From: Actinosynnema pretiosum
Lineage (GTDB): Bacteria; Actinomycetota; Actinomycetes; Mycobacteriales; Pseudonocardiaceae
Length of the DNA stretch: 64,000 nt
Reading direction: 5' to 3'
NCBI RefSeq assembly: GCF_024171695.1
Contig: NZ_JAMTCF010000003.1
Location: 419,548-483,547 of the forward strand
A model generated the notes under the pieces. It was not told where the DNA came from. It saw only the letters and a program-made list of their open reading frames with translations, and searched no databases. Positions within the stretch are counted from its first letter, which is position 1. Each line of letters begins with the position of its first letter. The position numbers were made by a program, and so were the translations under genes. Positions 37,627 through 45,986 of this stretch are shown here, in pieces.

Positions 37627-38166
37627 GTGAGCTTGCACGCCTTTGTCGACGAGAGCCGTCGGCGCGACACCTACCTCCTCGCCGCGGCCTTGGTCGAGCC
37701 GGAGAAGTTGAAGAAGCAGCGGACGGCCCTGCGCGGACTCCTCATGCCGGGGCAGCGGGAACTGCACTTCAAGAAGGAGACCCCACAACGCCGCAGGCAA
37801 CTGCTCTCCCGGCTGGTCGAGTGCGGTGCGCGGGCCGACGTCTACCTCGCCACCTGCGACCGGGGGGAGGAGCGCGCGAGGCGGACCTGCCTGACGCGGC
37901 TGACCGACGACCTGCTCGACGTGGGAGGGACGCGGCTCCTGCTGGACTCCCGCCAGGTGCGGGACGAGCACGACCTGCTGACGATCCGCCTCGCGCTGGG
38001 CAAGCGCGCCAGGGACACCGGGTTGGTCTACGAGCACCTGGACAGCACGAGCGATCCGCTGCTGTGGGTCGCGGACATCGTGGCGTGGTGCCACGGCGCG
38101 GGCGGGGAGTGGGCGACGCGGGTCAGGCCGATCATCGGGTCGGTCGTCGACCTCAAGAACCCCTAG
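37627..38166 (+). CDS. DUF3800-like protein
   Basis: The 179-aa product from GTG 37627 starts SLHAFVDESRRRDTYLLAAA with the F-V-D-E-S motif of DUF3800 proteins. It has a MPGQRELHFKKETPQRRRQL segment, an LLLDSRQVRDEHDLL acidic motif and a C-terminal DPLLWVADIVAWCHGAGGEW. The family is thought to have an RNase H-like fold, sometimes in defence or mobile contexts. ATG 37555 is an alternative start but adds atypical residues. No partner gene is adjacent. Confidence 0.75.
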   Translation: MSLHAFVDESRRRDTYLLAAALVEPEKLKKQRTALRGLLMPGQRELHFKKETPQRRRQLLSRLVECGARADVYLATCDRGEERARRTCLTRLTDDLLDVGGTRLLLDSRQVRDEHDLLTIRLALGKRARDTGLVYEHLDSTSDPLLWVADIVAWCHGAGGEWATRVRPIIGSVVDLKNP

Positions 38167-38175
38167 AAAGCGCGA

Positions 38176-38211
38176 AGCACGGCCGCCGACCGTCCGGACG
38201 GGGACCGTGCT
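38176..38211 (+). terminator. Terminator-like hairpin after the DUF3800 gene
   Basis: AGCACGG (38176-38182) pairs with CCGTGCT (38205-38211), with an inner self-complementary CCGTCCGGACGG. It lies 10 bp after the stop. The following 180 bp to purS holds a TACGGT box (38348-38353) as candidate -10. Confidence 0.6.
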
Positions 38212-38393
38212 CACTTCCTCGGCTTACGGGCCGAAGCTGCTACCAGAGTAGCAAGTCGAAAGCTTTCCAAGCAGCCCTTTCCAGCCCCACGATCAGGTGA
38301 ACCTGTGCCCCACGCCACCTGTGAACTCGATGAACACCCAGCTCAGGTACGGTTGCGCGGTACCGCACGCCCTCCATCAGGGAGCAGCCTGTC

Positions 38394-38633
38394 GTGGCCC
38401 GAGTCGTCGTCGACGTCATGCCGAAGCCCGAGATCCTCGACCCGCAAGGACAGGCGGTGGCCAACGCGCTGCCCCGTCTCGGGTTCGAGGGCGTCACCAG
38501 TGTCCGCCAGGGCAAGCACTTCGAGCTGGAGGTCGCCGACGACGTCGACGACGCCACGCTCGCCAAGATCGCCGAGACCTTCCTGGCGAACCCCGTGATC
38601 GAGGACTGGGTCGTCCGGCGGGTCGAGGCATGA
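38394..38633 (+). CDS. purS: Phosphoribosylformylglycinamidine synthase subunit PurS
   Basis: The 79-aa subunit begins [20 protein letters not shown]. It bridges PurL and PurQ in the FGAR amidotransferase complex. Length and the VRQGKHFEL strand match PurS. GTG 38394 has GGGAG 8 nt upstream. It is the first gene of the purSQL operon and overlaps purQ by 4 bp. Confidence 0.96.
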   Translation: MARVVVDVMPKPEILDPQGQAVANALPRLGFEGVTSVRQGKHFELEVADDVDDATLAKIAETFLANPVIEDWVVRRVEA

Positions 38634-39301
38634 GGGTCGGCGTCATCACCTTCCCCGGCACGCTCGACGACGTCGACGCGGCCCGCGCGGTCACCTACGC
38701 GGGCGGGGAGGCGGTCAGCCTCTGGCACGCCGACGCCGACCTCAAGGGCGTCGACGCGGTCATCGTGCCCGGTGGCTTCTCCTACGGGGACTACCTGCGC
38801 TGCGGCGCGATCGCCCGGTTCGCCCCGGTCATGCAGGAGGTCGTCACCGCCGCCAAGGGCGGGATGCCGGTCCTGGGCATCTGCAACGGCTTCCAGATCC
38901 TCTGCGAGGCGCACCTGCTCCCCGGCGCGCTGACCCGCAACGACAAGCTGCACTTCGTGTGCCGCGACCAGTGGCTCAAGGTGGAGAACACCTCGACCGC
39001 CTGGACCACCCGCTACGACGACGGCGCCGAGATCCTCGTGCCGCTCAAGTCCGGCGAGGGCGGCTACCAGGCCGACCAGGCCACCCTGGACGAGCTGGAG
39101 GGCGAGGGCCGCGTGGTGTTCCGCTACGTCGGCGACAACCCCAACGGCTCCCGCAACAACATCGCGGGCATCACCAGCGCGAACGGTCGCGTGGTCGGCC
39201 TCATGCCGCACCCCGAGCACGCCATCGACGCGCTCACCGGCCCCACGGACGACGGACTGGGCATGTTCTTCTCCCTGATCGACTCGGCGGTGAAGGCGTG
39301 A
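38630..39301 (+). CDS. purQ: FGAM synthase glutaminase subunit PurQ
   Basis: The 223-aa class I glutaminase supplies ammonia to PurL. It has the [13 protein letters not shown] motif, catalytic Cys in GICNGFQ near residue 86, and C-terminal MPHPEHA with the His-Glu pair. It starts in the ATGA overlap with purS and ends in a GTGA overlap with purL, so all three subunits are translationally coupled. Confidence 0.97.
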   Translation: MRVGVITFPGTLDDVDAARAVTYAGGEAVSLWHADADLKGVDAVIVPGGFSYGDYLRCGAIARFAPVMQEVVTAAKGGMPVLGICNGFQILCEAHLLPGALTRNDKLHFVCRDQWLKVENTSTAWTTRYDDGAEILVPLKSGEGGYQADQATLDELEGEGRVVFRYVGDNPNGSRNNIAGITSANGRVVGLMPHPEHAIDALTGPTDDGLGMFFSLIDSAVKA

Positions 39302-41556
39302 CCGACACCGTCGACACCGCGCTCGCGACCCCCGACCAGGACCAGCCCTACAAGGAGCTGGGCCTCAAGGACGACGAGTACGCCCGCATCAAGGAGATCC
39401 TGGGCCGCAGGCCCACGGACGCCGAGCTGGCGATGTACTCGGTCATGTGGAGCGAGCACTGCTCCTACAAGTCGTCCAAGGTGCACCTGAAGTACTTCGG
39501 CGAGACCACCACGGACGAGATGCGCTCGAAGATGCTCGCGGGCATCGGCGAGAACGCCGGCGTCGTCGACATCGGCGACGGCTGGGCCATCACGTTCAAG
39601 GCGGAGAGCCACAACCACCCGTCCTACGTGGAGCCCTACCAGGGCGCCGCGACCGGCGTGGGCGGCATCGTGCGCGACATCCTCGCGATGGGCGCCCGCC
39701 CGCTGGCCGTGATGGACCCGCTGCGCTTCGGCGCGCCCGACGCGGAGGACACCCGCCGCGTCGTGCACGGGATCGTCGCGGGCGTCGGCGGCTACGGCAA
39801 CTGCCTCGGCCTGCCGAACATCGGCGGCGAGGTCGTGTTCGACGAGTCCTACCAGGGCAACCCGCTGCTGAACGCGCTGTGCGTCGGCGCGATGCGCGTG
39901 GAGGACCTGCACCTGGCGCACGCGTCCGGCGCGGGCAACAAGATCATCCTGTTCGGCGCGCGCACCGGCCTCGACGGCATCGGCGGCGTGTCCGTGCTGG
40001 CGAGCGAGACGTTCGACGACTCGGCGGGCAAGCGCAAGAAGCTGCCCGCCGTGCAGGTCGGCGACCCGTTCACCGAGAAGGTCCTGATCGAGTGCTGCCT
40101 GGAGCTGTTCGCCGAGCGCATCGTCGTCGGCATCCAGGACCTCGGCGGCGCGGGCCTGTCCTGCGCGACCTCCGAGCTGGCCTCGGCCGGTGACGGCGGG
40201 ATGCACGTCTACCTGGACCGCGTCCCGCTGCGCGCCACCGGCATGACGCCCGCCGAGGTGCTCTCCAGCGAGTCGCAGGAGCGCATGTGCGCGGTCGTGC
40301 GGCCCGAGGACGTCGACGCCTTCATGGCCGTCTGCGCCAAGTGGGACGTCATCGCCACCGAGATCGGCGAGGTCACCGACGGGGACCGCCTGGTCATCAC
40401 CTGGAACGACGAGGTCGTGGTGGACGTCCCGCCGCGCACCGTCGCGCACGAGGGCCCGGTCTACAACCGGCCGATCGAGCGCCCGGCCGACCAGGACGAG
40501 CTCCAGGCGAACACGCCCGACTCGCTGCCCCGCCCGACCAGGGGCGAGCTGCTGGAGCTGGTCAAGAGCCAGGCCGCGTCGCCGAACCTGGCGTCGAAGC
40601 GCTGGATCACCCAGCAGTACGACCGCTACGTGCGCGGCGGCACGGTGCTCGCCCAGCCCTCCGACTCCGGCATGATCCGGATCGACGAGAGCACGAACCG
40701 GGGCGTGGCGCTGTCCACCGACTGCAACGGCCGCTACACCAAGCTCGACCCGTACGCGGGCGCGCAGCTGGCGCTGGCCGAGGCCTACCGCAACGTCGCC
40801 GCCTCCGGCGCGACCCCGGTCGCGGTCACCAACTGCCTGAACTTCGGCTCGCCCGAGGACCCGGCGGTGATGTGGCAGTTCGAGCAGGCCGTGAAGGGCC
40901 TCGCGGACGGCTGCGCCGAGCTGGGCATCCCGGTGACCGGCGGCAACGTCAGCTTCTACAACCAGACCGGCTCCACGGCGATCCTGCCGACGCCGGTCGT
41001 GGGCGTGCTCGGCGTCATCGACGACGTCCGCCGCCGCATCCCCACCGGGATCGGCGCGGAGGCGGGCGAGACGCTGCTGCTGCTCGGCGACACCCGTCCC
41101 GAGTTCGGCGGCTCCGAGTGGGCGCACGTCGTGCACGGGCACCTGGGCGGCCTGCCGCCGAAGGTGGACCTGGCGCGCGAGAAGCTGCTCGGCGAGGTGC
41201 TGGTCGCCGGTTCCCGCGACGGCATGGTGTCGGCCGCGCACGACCTGGCCGAGGGCGGCCTGGCGCAGGCGCTGGTCGAGACCTGCCTGATCGGCGAGAC
41301 CGGCGCGCGCGTCTTCCTGGGCGAGGACGAGTTCACCGACCTGTTCAGCGAGTCCGCCGGTCGCGTGCTGGTGGCCGTGCCGCGCTCCGAGGAGCTGCGG
41401 TTCACCGACATGTGCACCGCGCGCGGCCTGCCGTGGCGCAAGGTCGGCGTGGTGGACCCGGAGTCGGAGTCCATCGAGTTCCAGGGCCTCGGCGAGCTGG
41501 GCCTGGCCGAGCTGCGCGAGGCGTGGGAGGGCACCCTCCCGGCGCTGTTCGACTGA
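39298..41556 (+). CDS. purL: FGAM synthase large subunit PurL
   Basis: The 752-aa small-type PurL uses ATP and ammonia to convert FGAR to FGAM and needs PurS and PurQ, encoded just upstream. Key segments are [15 protein letters not shown] near residue 50, [36 protein letters not shown] and [13 protein letters not shown] 39298 overlaps the purQ stop. A 19-bp stem terminator shared with the convergent lysozyme gene follows. Confidence 0.97.
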   Translation: MTDTVDTALATPDQDQPYKELGLKDDEYARIKEILGRRPTDAELAMYSVMWSEHCSYKSSKVHLKYFGETTTDEMRSKMLAGIGENAGVVDIGDGWAITFKAESHNHPSYVEPYQGAATGVGGIVRDILAMGARPLAVMDPLRFGAPDAEDTRRVVHGIVAGVGGYGNCLGLPNIGGEVVFDESYQGNPLLNALCVGAMRVEDLHLAHASGAGNKIILFGARTGLDGIGGVSVLASETFDDSAGKRKKLPAVQVGDPFTEKVLIECCLELFAERIVVGIQDLGGAGLSCATSELASAGDGGMHVYLDRVPLRATGMTPAEVLSSESQERMCAVVRPEDVDAFMAVCAKWDVIATEIGEVTDGDRLVITWNDEVVVDVPPRTVAHEGPVYNRPIERPADQDELQANTPDSLPRPTRGELLELVKSQAASPNLASKRWITQQYDRYVRGGTVLAQPSDSGMIRIDESTNRGVALSTDCNGRYTKLDPYAGAQLALAEAYRNVAASGATPVAVTNCLNFGSPEDPAVMWQFEQAVKGLADGCAELGIPVTGGNVSFYNQTGSTAILPTPVVGVLGVIDDVRRRIPTGIGAEAGETLLLLGDTRPEFGGSEWAHVVHGHLGGLPPKVDLAREKLLGEVLVAGSRDGMVSAAHDLAEGGLAQALVETCLIGETGARVFLGEDEFTDLFSESAGRVLVAVPRSEELRFTDMCTARGLPWRKVGVVDPESESIEFQGLGELGLAELREAWEGTLPALFD

Positions 41557-41565
41557 TCGGACGAT

Positions 41566-41610
41566 GCGAGCGGGGCCCGTCGGACTCGGTGTCCGGCGGG
41601 CCCCGCTCGC
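41566..41610. terminator. Bidirectional terminator between purL and GH25 gene
   Basis: A 19-bp stem (41566-41584 with 41592-41610, one G-T pair) and 7-nt loop lie between convergent stops. Confidence 0.88.
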
Positions 41611-41622
41611 GTTGTCGGGGCG

Positions 41623-42411
41623 TCAGCCGCTCGCGAGCGCCTGGAGCCGGTCGTACCCGCCGTTGAACTCGTTCTGGTCGATCGGCGACGACGAGTACTG
41701 CCACATCGTGTAGACGCCCCACCCGCGCGGCAGCGTCCCGACGGTGGAGGCGTACCGCGCCACCCACAGCGGGTTGGTGCCGCCGAAGTCCCCGCTCACG
41801 CACTGGTTCCACCAGCTCGTGGACGTGTAGATCACCGGGTAGACCCCGGTCCTGGACCGGTAGGTGTCGCTGAAGTCCTTGATCCAGGCGGTCATCGCGG
41901 ACGGGGAGAGCCCGTAGCAGGTGCTGCCGTACGGGTTGTACTCCATGTCCAGCGCGCCGGGCAGCGTCCGCCCGTCCCTGGACCACCCGCCGCCGTTGCT
42001 CGCGAAGTGGTTGGCCTGCGCGGCGCCGCTGGAGTTCGCGGGCAGCGCGAAGTGGTAGGAGCCCCGGATCATGCCGACGTTGTAGGAACCGTTGTACTGC
42101 TGCGCGAAGTAGGGGTTCTTGTAGGTGGTGCCCTCGGTGGCCTTGACGTAGGCGAAGCGCCGCCCGGCGTTCCACTGCCCGCCCCAGTCCACGTTGCCCT
42201 GGTGGCTGCTGACGTCGATGCCGTAGACGGCCGCGGCGGCGGACGGCCCGCGCGGCGCGGCGCGCTGCCCCGGACCGCCCTCGTGCCTGGCGATCTGGGA
42301 CCCCATCGCGTGGTCGCCCTCGGGCAGGGCCGACGCCGGTGACGCCGAAGTGGACAGTGCGGCGGCGGCGCAGGCGAGCGCGGTGACCGCGCGTCGGACG
42401 AGTGGCCTCAT
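41623..42411 (-). CDS. Secreted GH25 lysozyme
   Basis: The 262-aa protein has a Sec signal (VRRAVTALACAAAALSTSAS) and a GH25 barrel: GIDVSSHQGNVDW near residue 64, YVKATEGTTYKNP, RGSYHFALP, ALDMEYNPYG with the catalytic Asp-x-Glu, and WQYSSS near the end. These enzymes cut peptidoglycan between MurNAc and GlcNAc. It is paralogous to the next gene and may take part in wall turnover or competitor lysis. Confidence 0.93.
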   Translation of the reverse strand: MRPLVRRAVTALACAAAALSTSASPASALPEGDHAMGSQIARHEGGPGQRAAPRGPSAAAAVYGIDVSSHQGNVDWGGQWNAGRRFAYVKATEGTTYKNPYFAQQYNGSYNVGMIRGSYHFALPANSSGAAQANHFASNGGGWSRDGRTLPGALDMEYNPYGSTCYGLSPSAMTAWIKDFSDTYRSRTGVYPVIYTSTSWWNQCVSGDFGGTNPLWVARYASTVGTLPRGWGVYTMWQYSSSPIDQNEFNGGYDRLQALASG

Positions 42412-42535
42412 CGTTCGACTCCTCGTGGTCGAGCCTGCAGGGTTGACTCGACCGCAGTGTGCGACAGTTCCAACAAGATGACCAGACTGATTGTTAATAG
42501 GTCACGAAAACGGAGCAGCGCGCGCATTCGGGTGA

Positions 42536-43384
42536 TCAGCCCGTCGCGAGCCTGGTCAGCTGGCCCGCGTCGCCGTTGAACAGGTTCTGGTCGCCGGGGA
42601 ACTGACCGGCGGCCTGCCACTGCCAGAACGTCTGGTAGTCCCAGCCGTGCGGCAGCTGCCCCAGCTGGTCGGTGTAGTGCGCCACCCACAGCGGGTTCGA
42701 CTCGCTCAGCCGCAGCTGCTCCCCGACGCACTGGTTCCACCAGCTCGTGGACGTGTAGATCGTCGCGTGCCGCCCGGTGCGCTCGGCGAGCCTGCCGCTG
42801 AACTGCCGCACCCACTCGGCCATCGCGCCCTGGTCCTTGCCGTAGCAGGTGTCCCCGTACGGGTTGTACTCCACGTCCAGCGCGCCGGGCAGCGTCATCC
42901 CGTCGCCCGCCCAACCGCCGCCGTGGTCCACGAAGTAGTCGGCCTGGGTCCCGCCGTCCGAGCGGTCGGGCAGCGCGAAGTGGTAGGCCCCGCGCACCAT
43001 GCCGACGCCGCGCGAGCCCTCGTACTGCTGCTGGAAGTGCGGGTTGGTGTACCCGGTGCCCTCGGTCGCCTTGACGTAGGCGAACCGCGCCCCGTCGCCC
43101 CACGGCCGCCCCCAGTCCACGTCGCCCTGGTGGCTGCTCACGTCCATGCCGGGCACCTTGCCCGCCTGGTCGGGCGCCGCCGCCGAGCGGGCGCTCGCCC
43201 AGCCCTCGCGCTTGGCGATCTCCGAGCCCGCGTAGTGCTGGTCCGAGCCCTCCGGCAGCCCCTCGCCGGGCAGTGGTTCGGCGTGCAGCGCGGTGGCGTG
43301 GGCGACGGCGAGCAGCGCTGCCGCCGCCGTGGTGGGCAGGCCCCACCGGGTCGCCCACCTGCGTGTTCGGCCCTGCGGCGTCAT
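42536..43384 (-). CDS. Secreted GH25 lysozyme
   Basis: The 282-aa paralogue of the 41623 gene shows GMDVSSHQGDVDW, YVKATEGTGYTNP, RGAYHFALP and ALDVEYNPYG (catalytic Asp and Glu). The N-terminus GRTRRWATRWGLPTTAAAAL then LAVAHATALHA is a Sec or possibly Tat-like signal (no clear RR-x-F pattern). The two genes probably arose by tandem duplication; 124 bp separate them. Confidence 0.92.
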   Translation of the reverse strand: MTPQGRTRRWATRWGLPTTAAAALLAVAHATALHAEPLPGEGLPEGSDQHYAGSEIAKREGWASARSAAAPDQAGKVPGMDVSSHQGDVDWGRPWGDGARFAYVKATEGTGYTNPHFQQQYEGSRGVGMVRGAYHFALPDRSDGGTQADYFVDHGGGWAGDGMTLPGALDVEYNPYGDTCYGKDQGAMAEWVRQFSGRLAERTGRHATIYTSTSWWNQCVGEQLRLSESNPLWVAHYTDQLGQLPHGWDYQTFWQWQAAGQFPGDQNLFNGDAGQLTRLATG

Positions 43385-43582
43385 CGAAGCCCCCGATCGG
43401 TCTGCGGTGCTGCTGCTTCCGGCACACCGATGGTCCGCCCGAACGGCTTACGACGCATCCGGTGTGTCACCCGGAAAGACGCACCGTGACCGAAGGCGGT
43501 TCACGGGTCAGGGGTGGGGGACCCCAGCAGGATGGGCACGGGCCGGTCCGGCACGCGCCTACCGGGCTCACGCCGCTCGGGC

Positions 43583-44530
43583 TCACGCCGGGGAGGCGGA
43601 CCCCTCCTCCGGCAGGTCGCCCTCCAGGTTCCAGCCCTCGCGCGGCCCACCGCGCAGCGACACCTCCCCGACGACCCGCAACCCGCCGCGCAGCTCCGGC
43701 GGCGGCGCGTCGGCCAGGTGCGCGAACTGCCCCACCCGCGCCCCGCGCGCGTCCACCCCGGCCCGGAACTCGGCCTCCTGGAAGGAGAGCCCGCCCGCGA
43801 AGTCGCAATCCCGCAGCTCGACCCGGCCCAGGAACGCCGCCCCGGAGAACAGCGCGGGCTTGCTGAACGAGGCCCCGGCGAACCGGCTGACCCCGTAGAA
43901 CCGGGTCCGGCGCATCACGCACCGGCCGACCCGGCGGCCCTCAAGGCGCAGGTACTCCACGTTCGCCCCGGACAGGTTCAGGTTGAAGCGCTGCTCGGGG
44001 TCGTCCATCCCCCACGGCAGCAGGTCGGTGATCAGCCCCTGCGCGGTCAGCCGGACCGTCCGCTCCAGCTCCTGCTCGTCCGTGCCCGGCGCGGCGCCCC
44101 ACCGCGCCGGGTCGTCGGGGTTCTTCTCGTACGCGGGGTGGTCGAAGGGCCTGCGCAGGTACGCGCACAGCACGTCGAGCACGGTCTGCCGGTAGCGCGG
44201 CGTGGCGCGGGCCAGCCCGGCCAGCGCGTGCAGCGCGCCCACCCGCACCTGGTCGGCGTCGTGCCCGAGCAGCTCCACGGCCCGCGCGAACCGCTCGTCG
44301 GCGACCTTGTCGCTCTCCAGCTCGTGCTTGGCCTCGTCGACGCGCCGCCGCCGGTCGTTGAGCCACAGCGCGTACAGGGCAACGACCGACGCGCCGACGA
44401 GCCCGCCGGTCTTGATCGCCTCGCCCTTGGGCTGGCCGGGGTCGAGCAGCGCCAGCCCCACCGCCGCGGCCACCGTCGCCAGCACCGACAGCACGATCAC
44501 GGCGACCAGTCCCCGGTTCACCCGCTTCAC
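43583..44530 (-). CDS. Pentapeptide-repeat membrane protein
   Basis: The 315-aa protein starts at GTG 44530 inside the previous gene's stop (GTGA). Two membrane segments (LVAVIVLSVLATVAAAVGLA and GGLVGASVVALYALWL) are followed by NDRRRRVDEAKHELES and a helical ELLGHDADQVRVGALHALAG then LAR region. The C-terminal half has A(N/D/S)LxF-like pentapeptides (FAGASF, FSGAAFLGRVELRDCDFAGG). It is paralogous to the 44527 gene. Function unknown; probably membrane-bound. Confidence 0.85.
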   Translation of the reverse strand: MKRVNRGLVAVIVLSVLATVAAAVGLALLDPGQPKGEAIKTGGLVGASVVALYALWLNDRRRRVDEAKHELESDKVADERFARAVELLGHDADQVRVGALHALAGLARATPRYRQTVLDVLCAYLRRPFDHPAYEKNPDDPARWGAAPGTDEQELERTVRLTAQGLITDLLPWGMDDPEQRFNLNLSGANVEYLRLEGRRVGRCVMRRTRFYGVSRFAGASFSKPALFSGAAFLGRVELRDCDFAGGLSFQEAEFRAGVDARGARVGQFAHLADAPPPELRGGLRVVGEVSLRGGPREGWNLEGDLPEEGSASPA

Positions 44531-45600
44531 GACCGGACCTCCCCGCGCGCGCCGACCTTCCAGCCATCGGGCAGCCGGTTGGCGTGCTCCTCGGACACCC
44601 GCATCCCGTGCGCCTGAGCCTTCAGCCCCGTCGGCAGCACCAGCCCGCCGGTGAACCGCGCGCCCCGGAAGTCGGCGTCCCCGGTGAACCCGGCGCCGTC
44701 GAAGGTGGTCGTCCCGGTGAACCGGGCGTCGGCGAACTTGGTGGGACCGAGGAACCTCGTCCGCTCGAACGAGGCGGCCCCCTCGCAGCCGAACCCGCTG
44801 AACCAGGCCCGCTTCCGGAACACCGCGTCGTGCAGGTGCAGCTCGCCGCCGCTGCGCGTCCCGGTGAGCCAGACGTCGCCGAGGAACACCGCGTGGTGGA
44901 AGGAGTTCGACTCGGACAGCACCGCGCCGCGCATCACCAGCGAGCCGACCGCCCGGTGCGACAGGTCGAAGTACCGCAGGTGCGCGTTGGTCAGGTCCAA
45001 CCGGTACTCCGGCGGGTCCTGCGCGTCGGCGGCGGGCAGCAGGTCGGCGACGACGCGCTGCGCGGTCAGCCGGACCTCCTGCTCGCCGTCCCGCTCCCGC
45101 TGCTCGCCGTCCGGCGCCTCCGGCTTGCGCCGCAGGTACGCGCACAGCACGTCCAGCACGGTCTGCGCGTACTCCGGCCGGGACCGGGCCAGCCCCGCCA
45201 TCGCGTGCATCGCGCCCACCCGCACCTGGTCGGCGTCGTGCCCGAGCAGCTCGACGGACTTCGCGAACCGCTCGTCCGCCACCCGCGACCGGTCGTGCTC
45301 GGCCCGCTGGCTCTCCAGCTCGTGCTTGGCCTCGTCGGTGCGCCGCCGCCGGTCGTTGAGCCACAGCGCGTACAGCGCCACCACCGCGCCACCGGCCAGG
45401 CCGCCGGTCTTGATCGTCTCGTGCTTGGGCGAGCCGGGGTCGATCGCCAGCAACAACCCGGCCACCAGCAGGAACGCCCCCGCCGACCCCAGCAGCGTCG
45501 CCGCCAGCATCCGCTTCCGCTTGCTCCGCAGCTCCACCAGCGCCAGCGCGAGCGCCAGCACCGACACCACCGCGCCCGCGATCCACCACACGTGCTCCAC
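44527..45600 (-). CDS. Pentapeptide-repeat membrane protein
   Basis: The 357-aa protein has membrane segments WIAGAVVSVLALALALV, LLVAGLLLAI and GGAVVALYALWL, then NDRRRRTDEAKHELES and ELLGHDADQVRVGAMHAMAG. The C-terminal half carries repeated FxGAxF units (FERTRFLGPTKFADARFTGT, TFDGAGFTGDADFRGARFTG). It is coupled to the 43583 paralogue by a 4-bp overlap. The pair may form a hetero-oligomer; function is unknown. Confidence 0.86.
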   Translation of the reverse strand: MEHVWWIAGAVVSVLALALALVELRSKRKRMLAATLLGSAGAFLLVAGLLLAIDPGSPKHETIKTGGLAGGAVVALYALWLNDRRRRTDEAKHELESQRAEHDRSRVADERFAKSVELLGHDADQVRVGAMHAMAGLARSRPEYAQTVLDVLCAYLRRKPEAPDGEQRERDGEQEVRLTAQRVVADLLPAADAQDPPEYRLDLTNAHLRYFDLSHRAVGSLVMRGAVLSESNSFHHAVFLGDVWLTGTRSGGELHLHDAVFRKRAWFSGFGCEGAASFERTRFLGPTKFADARFTGTTTFDGAGFTGDADFRGARFTGGLVLPTGLKAQAHGMRVSEEHANRLPDGWKVGARGEVRS

Positions 45601-45986
45601 GCGGGCGATTCTGCCCGTGCCGCGCGCCGCGGGTGATCAGAACCGGCAACCACCGGGCAGGCCGGTGCGGTCACCCTGCGCGGTGGCCCATGATGTGCGG
45701 GTGACCGGATCGCGAACGGAGACCACGTGCAGCAGCGGCCGAGCACCGCGCCCGGCGGACCCGACCAGGCCGCCCGCGCCCGGAGGTCGTGGCGCGGCCG
45801 GTCGACCGCGCCGAGCCGGGGCGCGGCGGTCCGGGGTTCCGCCCCGCTCCGCAGTGCGGGCGGGGACGCGCGGCCCGCGCTGGGCTACGGTGGGGATCGG
45901 GGCGGACGGCGAACCCCGCTGAGCCGCAGCACGGGCCGCCGTGCGGCGGTTCGCGGTCTCGCACCGCTTCGCGGCGCGGGGCGGGC
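45601..45986 (+). other. Intergenic region before the GGDEF/EAL gene
   Basis: This 386-bp stretch is GC-rich, with no supported gene. All frames are long because stop codons are rare. CTACGGT near 45890 (TACGGT) is a candidate -10 box about 95 bp before ATG 45987. No other signal is clear. Confidence 0.4.
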
